Shown here piece after piece: positions 58,133 through 64,000 of a stretch of DNA of 64,000 bases. Numbering within the stretch: the first letter of the stretch is position 1; each line of letters opens with the position of its first letter. The notes beneath the pieces were generated by a model, which saw nothing but the letters and a program-made list of their open reading frames with translations, ran no database searches and had not been told where the DNA came from. The translations under genes and the position numbers were made by a program. Origin of the DNA: Synchiropus splendidus (Eukaryota; Chordata; Actinopteri; Syngnathiformes; Callionymidae); the NCBI RefSeq assembly GCF_027744825.2, contig NC_071342.1, positions 17,324,501 to 17,388,500 on the forward strand. Direction: 5' to 3'.

Positions 58133-60577
58133 CTAAAACACCACATTCGCTGAAGATGTGCCCCACTGCTTCGGCTCAGTCAAAACAAAAAATTGCAAAC
58201 ATGGCAAAAATATTGAAACTATTAATCCAACAAGACAGAAATATGCACCATTGTAAATTCAAAAACACATTACGGCATATCAGGCAAAGGGGAATTAAGC
58301 TTATTTGAGCTCAGGGATCAGACGTGTTCTGAAAAAAAGAAATTAAATTCCTGATCCAGGCCAGGATCCGACCCGATACTAATCCAGGCCGATACTGATA
58401 ACCATCCCTACAGTTGTTGCTCTCCCCCTCAATGCAGCAAAGATAATAAAAACTAATAATAGTTAATAATAACAAAGGAAATAGGTTCACATTACGAGCA
58501 AACATTTGTACATGAACATGTTTGAAACCTTTATTAACAATGAGAATGATGACTTAAAACATGAGTTGCCTCTGCTGGCAGCTCCAGCTGTTTTTAAGAG
58601 CTCTATAAGATATCTATATTATAGACCGTTAAATCTTTCTAAACATGAATGTTAAAGAGCAAAAACACATTACACCATCTTGTTACTGAGCTATATGTCA
58701 TGAAGGAATCACTGCAAGTGTCTTCAGTCCACAACAGTCTTTGGCTGAAATATTCCATCTCAGTGTCAGCAAAACCACCAAAGCACCAATTGAGTATGTG
58801 TCCATTCAGCGTTGAACGATTTTATTTAATAAAAAAAAAAAAAAGACCAAGGATCTTTATCTTATCCTATCTATATCGGTACAATGCAGTGTCCAATAAA
58901 AACTGCGCTTGTCATGTATAACCTCTATTACAATTGAAATGTGTGGCGGAGAATCATAAACTGTCTGACATTTAACAATAAGTTAAAGACAAAAAATGTT
59001 TCATTCATTAACGCGACATAAATTTTAATAATAGTTCCGCATCTCGATGGCCGGAAACTTTTGAGTTGTGTGCTCCGGTGAATGATGTATTAAAAAAAAA
59101 AAAAACAACTTGATATGCACTGTTCATATCAATTTCTATGCCCTGTTTAAGTCATAAAACGTCTTTGGAAACTACCCAGCCTGCACTCAGGGAGTCAAAT
59201 GTGAATTTAATTTCTGTTTACGTTTCCCTAAAAAGCGACTAAACAGTCGCGCCCTAATAGCACTATCAACACCACCGCCAAGTTAAACACTGGCAGTTTC
59301 CCATGGGAACACCAGCTTGTGTCAATGCCAAAACGCTGTGATATGGTTATCGTTCCCCTGCTGGTGGAGCCTAGTGGGATACTGATAAATCACATTAGGT
59401 TTTATCTTTAATTCCAGCGCCATCAAGGATTACCGTGATGCCTCGCTCCCCAGCGCAGGCAGGACTCCGTCCAAGGCTGTTTAGGAAGGGAACTTTGAGT
59501 TGCATTGTTTCCTGCGCTGGGTTTGTCTTTGTCATGAGATGTTTTTCAACACGCTCGCCCACCGCCACGTCTGCTCCATCTGAGCCTCATCAGGCATTTG
59601 AAAGCCGCTGTCATGGGCATTTAGGAAGTGGCGGAGCAAAGACAAAGGCCCGGGATTGGCACGCCGTCTATTTGGTTGTCCCTTTGAGGTCTCCTAATGA
59701 CGTCCTCATAGACATCAGCGCAAATTAAATTTAACACCCAGTGAAAGGAGCAGTTAGTGCGGAGAGGATGGTACAAAGGGTGTTAAATATGGCGAGCAGC
59801 ATGCCAGGCCACAGGCCAGACTCGGCACACATCACCCACAGCTGCCTTCACTGACCTATTTCACCCCATCAGCTGAAGGAGTTCAGGATCCTCCATTGTC
59901 CCTCCCAGTCTGATCTACGCCGCCGGCCTTTGATGCCTCTCCTAAAGGCTTCAGAGGGACTTTAATGAACTATGTCAGGTGATTAGAAGGTCCATATCGA
60001 TCAGCAGTGTGAGGGACAGATGTTGTACCGCGAGGAGTACGAGCAGGATTCCGAACTATTGTCCCCGGGACAGAAACCTCGCTTTTAAGACCGGAGAGAA
60101 AAGTGATTTCAGATTCAATTATCTTCTTTAAAGGCGGAAATGGCGAGCAGATGGCAACAATAGTCGCGGGCCTCAGCGCGATCAGCGCTGCTCTTGGACA
60201 TCTTTTCTTTGGGACAAATTTACCGTGACCTCATGAGGTTTTCATTGAAGTGTTAGCACCATGAGGTGAAGCTTGCCAATGGGTCAGCGGCAGTGAAGGC
60301 ACGACAGAGGATTCACTCTGTCCCTAAACCTCTTCTGACACCATTCAAGTCCATGAAGTATCGTATTACTGGGGGTAAAAAAAAAGAATAACACATAATA
60401 GCTACCTCTAAGGTTCAAGAAATTACTGAAATTCAGATTGAAAATGTTGTTTTTAATTGGTATGTTGGCTTTTTTAAGGAAAGTATCCTGTCCTGAAAGA
60501 TAATAGGCTAAAACCCTGTGGTTTTAATAAACAATTTAGTTTCTTTCGTGCTTGCACTCCTTTTGTTGGCCAATATC
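58133..60577. other. Non-coding stretch with a candidate conserved block
   Basis: The section 58360-58420 (CCGACCCGATACTAATCCAG, then GATAACCATCCCTAC) looks like one end of an hAT-type element. The block at about 59410-60010 is GC-rich and non-repetitive with CAAATTAAATTTAA homeodomain-like cores, a candidate enhancer. No gene is seen. Confidence 0.35.
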
Positions 60578-60977
60578 TTGACATGACAAAATGGTGTCGG
60601 CAAGGATGAAAGGGAAAGTGTCCAAAAGGGTGGTGAGGCCAGCAATGTTGTATGGTTTGGAAACAGTGGCACTGAGGAAAAGACAGGAGGCAGAGCTGGA
60701 GGTAGCAGAGATGAAGATGCTGAGCTTCTCTCTGGGAGTGAGCAGGATGGATAGGATCAGAGGGACAGCACATGTGCTCAGGTGTTTAGGAGACAAAGTC
60801 AGAGAGGCTAGATTGAGATGGTTTGGACAGAGATTGATGGAGGTGGTGAAGGAGGACATGAGGTTTGTAGGTTTGAGAGAAGAGGAAGCAGAGGACAGTG
60901 TGAGATGGAGGAAGATGATCCGCTGTGGCCACCCCTGAAGGGAGAAGCCCAAAGAAGAAGAAGAAGAAGAAGAATAG
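60578..60977 (+). mobile_element. LINE 3' fragment, third copy
   Basis: Plus-strand copy of the 33-655 family. It reads VSARMKGKVSKRVVRPAMLY, then GLETVALRKRQEAELEVAEM, has a deletion after RWFG, resumes in VVKEDMRFVGLREEEAEDSV, and ends RWRKMIRCGHP, stop, (GAA)n tail. Flanking target duplications are not evident. Confidence 0.88.
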
Positions 60978-63671
60978 CGATTAATGCTTTGCAAATGCAA
61001 GGAACATGATGAGGGACAATAGTGCCTTAGGAAGGACTCTGTTTTCATTGTGAAACTGAACTCAACAAACCAGATTGATGTCTGATTCTGTTTGGACTCC
61101 TGACTGAGAGAATCAGTTGCTCCATGCTTTGGATTAGGTAGCAATGTATTGTGCTTGAGATTGACCCTAGACTGCAGAGAAAAACAATCCAAATATTGAC
61201 CCTAGACCCCACGGGGTGCATGCGACAAGTCCAGTTGGTTCAAATAAATATCAAGGCTTTTAGCATTTATTACAGACTTTTATTTTTTTTATTTATGAAT
61301 TTAATTTGTGATCAGGTTTTGTCAGTGAAGCTCTTTTCTATTCCGGAAATCCTTCAAGATGATCCCATCCTTATTCATCTCGTAGTCTTTTATCTGAAAA
61401 TCCTCCAGTTTAAAGCTTTGGGGCTGTTTTACAGGGGAAAATGACTCCTGGTGCTCATGAACATTCCCTTACAAGATACAATCTCTTATCTGGAAGAAAA
61501 AGTTTTTCCTAAAGTGTTGACATAGATCTGAGATCATAATCTACGAGAAACACATGGATCCGTTTAGTTTCCAGGTTCTAATTGTAAATCAACAGCGGAT
61601 CATTTTAACCAGATGCCTGTTCGGAGCGTCCGTTTTTGTGTCGGCGCATCTGGAGCAGAGGATATTTGGATTGTTTTCCGCTGCAGTCTGAGGTGCGTCT
61701 CAGGAGGCCATCTAGTCATGCTCGATGGCAGCAGGCTGTTCTAGCAACTCAGGTTGCTGAGGGTTGCTCTCTCATCTTGACCCCTCTGAAACTGGAGAAC
61801 CCCAAAAACGATCCTCCTCTTTTCAGTTTGAATAGTTACGTCACGGTTTTCCCCAAAAATTTTCTTTGAAAATGTCGGTCACTCTAGTTATCACGCTTAA
61901 ATAATGTGCTGACTTGTGTTGTGTATTTGTTCAAGTCAACAAAGCAGCATATCAATCTTCCACTTTGATGTTTTATTGGCTTAACTACAACAATTTGCAG
62001 AGACAGTTTGTCTCACTTCTGGTCAGCAAACAGCAAAACAACTGACTTTCTTTTGAGCACAGATTTACTTCAGAGGTGAGTGTGATGGCGCCACTGATAG
62101 CTATAGTTTGCAACCTAAAGGAACGCGCTAGAGCAGTAGAGAATTTAAAAAGATTACAGTTCCTTTTTTTTTTTTTTTTTTTTTGAAGTGAAGAATGAGA
62201 AGATCAGACTCCCGTCTGCATCAAGAGAAGCCAGTTGAGATGACTCAACTGTGATGGACGGCTGAACTGTCTCCAGCCCTAGGGAGCTGGGATATTTTCC
62301 AGCCCAACATGACTTCCTAAAACATCTTCAGTCTTTAACAAAACTAATATACACATCATTATTTAATATTTTTAAATTGAACTGTTAGGGATCCTCTGAG
62401 TGACCAGGTACATGTTTTTGGACTGGCAAAAGAAAAGTCCTACCAAAGGTGAGTTGTTTAGCTTCCACTCCTAGTGGTGTAGAGTCCAAAAAAAAGGTTG
62501 GTAATTTGAAGAAAAAACTATCTATTGTAGATGTAAGCAAATAAGTCAGCAGTGTTTCCAAGCGTGTGTTCGACCTGTGCAGTTTACCTTCTTAAAACAG
62601 GTTTAACAGACCTTTCAGAAATGCTGTTCTCAGCAGTGTGAAACTCTCTTCCCCTGAGGCCAAAACGTGTCATCTGTTTGTGCACAGGAAACCTTAGTTC
62701 CAAATAAGCACCGTGTCCGAGCTCCGCTATAGACTCCAGCGCAGGATAATGAAATAAGAAAGACTGGTGATGTCAGTTTGATCAGGAGTCCGAGTGTGTC
62801 ACGCAGCGGCGGCTCTCCCGCCTCATCCTGGCCCGGGCTGGAATGCAGGGGAATCTGATGGCAGACAGGAAGTCCTTATTGTACTGGTGCAGATCTCCCG
62901 GACGCAGACAGCGTACAGGAGCGATGTCATGCGTGGCCCGGCCGGGCCGATCTTTGTGTCTGCTCACCCCGTAACAAAGACGTAAATAAACACTGTTACC
63001 CCCACTGCTCTTCAACTGTCATTCCAATTACACAGCGTGGTGATCGAAAGCCACGGGCCGTGTTTTTCCCAACCATGCAGTTACCTCTGACCCCAGCGGC
63101 TCGTGCCCGAGGTGATTTTCTTTATTAGTCCGTGGGGTCAGTATTTAGCCACCAGTGGTTGGCTTAAATCTGCAGAGTCAACACTCTGCCTTCCTGGCTG
63201 TTAGCTGCATTAGCACACTGAAGCCCCACAGCGCTTCCACTCCCACTCCCCAAACATCCTCCCCAAAGCCAGATAACATCTTTGTCCCGCTCATTCACGC
63301 GCCGGCCAAAAGCCTTTCCATGAACGCCTGAATACGTGACCTGAGCAAATGGTGTCATCTAAAGTAGCAGGTTCACAGTGGTGAAGCCGTCGCTGATAAG
63401 AAAAACCTCAACATCCGTCTCAGCTGTCCGCGTCGCCGTGGTGCCTGTTAGCTGCTTTGACTACAACCATCACAAGCTTTGTCATTTTTGTTGCCTTGTC
63501 AAGGGAAACAGGAACCTAATTTGACACTTAGTGATGCTTCAATAGATGCTTCCGCCCTCACGGCATGGTTGCCTAGGTTCTCACACTTACGTGTTGCTGC
63601 ATGATGACAGACACAATGGCTTATTGTGCTACAAATCTGCTAAAAACCAGACGCATTTTCACGATACACAC
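60978..63671. other. Non-coding stretch with a candidate conserved block
   Basis: A T-run of about 22 lies at 62163-62184. The block at about 62760-63060 is GC-rich and non-repetitive. Its minus frame (IAPVRCLRPGDLHQYNKDFL onward, stop near 62782) could be an exon, but no firm splice site is seen. Confidence 0.35.
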
Positions 63672-63702
63672 TTCCTTTCATTACCAGCATTGGTAATGAA
63701 AG

Positions 63703-63751
<49 letters not shown>
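63672..63751. repeat. Perfect 15-bp hairpin followed by (TA)n
   Basis: TTCCTTTCATTACCA (63672-63686), loop GCAT, and TGGTAATGAAAGGAA (63691-63705) form an exact inverted repeat. It runs straight into a 47-bp TA tract (63705-63751). Confidence 0.9.
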
Positions 63752-63754
<3 letters not shown>

Positions 63755-63756
63755 CA

Positions 63757-64000
63757 ATGTCCTGTTAGCTACATTTACTGACTGTTTTTTCTTCATATTG
63801 AGGTGTAAAGCCTTTCCTGTCTCCGCACTGGACCGTGGTAGAGTGCCACAGGGGAGGTGCTCGCTCGCCACACCTCCGAGGCTGGAGCGCTCACTCCAGG
63901 GTTTGATGTTGTGGGCTGGAGCTGGGACAGGGATGAGGCGAGTCTGGGACAGAGCGTGACTTGGTTTATGACTTGTCACAGCCAAACTGCACAGAAGCGC
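63757..64000. mobile_element. Partial Tigger/pogo-like element, cut by the window end
   Basis: From TGTCCTGTTAGCTACATTTA onward the sequence matches 30285-30540 of the long MITE, including the interior GTGGTAGAGTGCCACAGGGG. Its left end is replaced by the (TA)n tract and its right end lies outside the window. Confidence 0.8.

Noticed and set aside
58028..58412. An hAT element from CAGGGATGG to CCATCCCTA
   Set aside because: The left end falls inside the candidate exon at 57957-58132, and no matching 8-bp duplication is present.
60536..61192. Minus-strand frame of 218 codons
   Set aside because: Much of it is the antisense of the LINE fragment at 60578-60977.

Overview
This is vertebrate nuclear DNA, most likely from a ray-finned (teleost) fish. 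It is AT-rich and intron/intergenic in texture. It carries long (TA)n microsatellites and 3' ends of fish-type LINEs, including one ending in a GAA-type tail. It also has hAT-like elements with 8-bp target duplications, TA-flanked pogo/Tigger-like MITEs and fold-back elements. No bacterial operon, tRNA, rRNA or CRISPR array was seen. Almost every open frame is a chance frame in non-coding DNA, so gene calls rest on exons whose splice sites and codon phases agree.

Layout. From 1 to about 34.4 kb I can prove no gene. The stretch is a mosaic of repeats and unique DNA: LINE copies at 33-655 and 2278-2723; hAT-type elements at 4453-5111 and 9697-10366; a fold-back at 11469-11669; a diverged DNA-transposon pair at 13910-14470 and 18749-20060; and TA-flanked MITEs at 23210-23924, 24415-24603 and 30071-30810. 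Several unique GC-richer blocks look like candidate conserved non-coding elements.

From about 34.7 to 52.5 kb the minus strand carries the one convincing gene. Exon 1 starts at an ATG in a strong Kozak context at 52522 and encodes an acidic, Ser/Thr-rich N-terminal region of about 241 residues. Small exons follow at 50.7, 46.5, 46.2 and 46.1 kb. Then nine exons between 44694 and 40804 join without a single phase conflict and encode a SAM domain, a Ras-association-like fold and a long coiled-coil region. Two further exons (35749-35556 and 34932-34698) encode a complete PDZ domain and a stop codon; their phase fits the last coiled-coil exon. The inferred product is a scaffold of roughly 890 residues or more with the order acidic region, SAM, RA-like, coiled coil, PDZ. 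I do not recognise this order as a named vertebrate protein. One small exon between 46.05 and 44.69 kb is missing from the model, and the link to the PDZ exons is an inference.

From 52.6 to 64 kb there are a few exon-like minus-strand segments (55.1-58.1 kb), which I cannot assign to a protein. There are also a third LINE copy (60578-60977), unique blocks, a perfect 15-bp hairpin beside a (TA)n tract at 63.7 kb, and a Tigger-like copy cut off by the window end.
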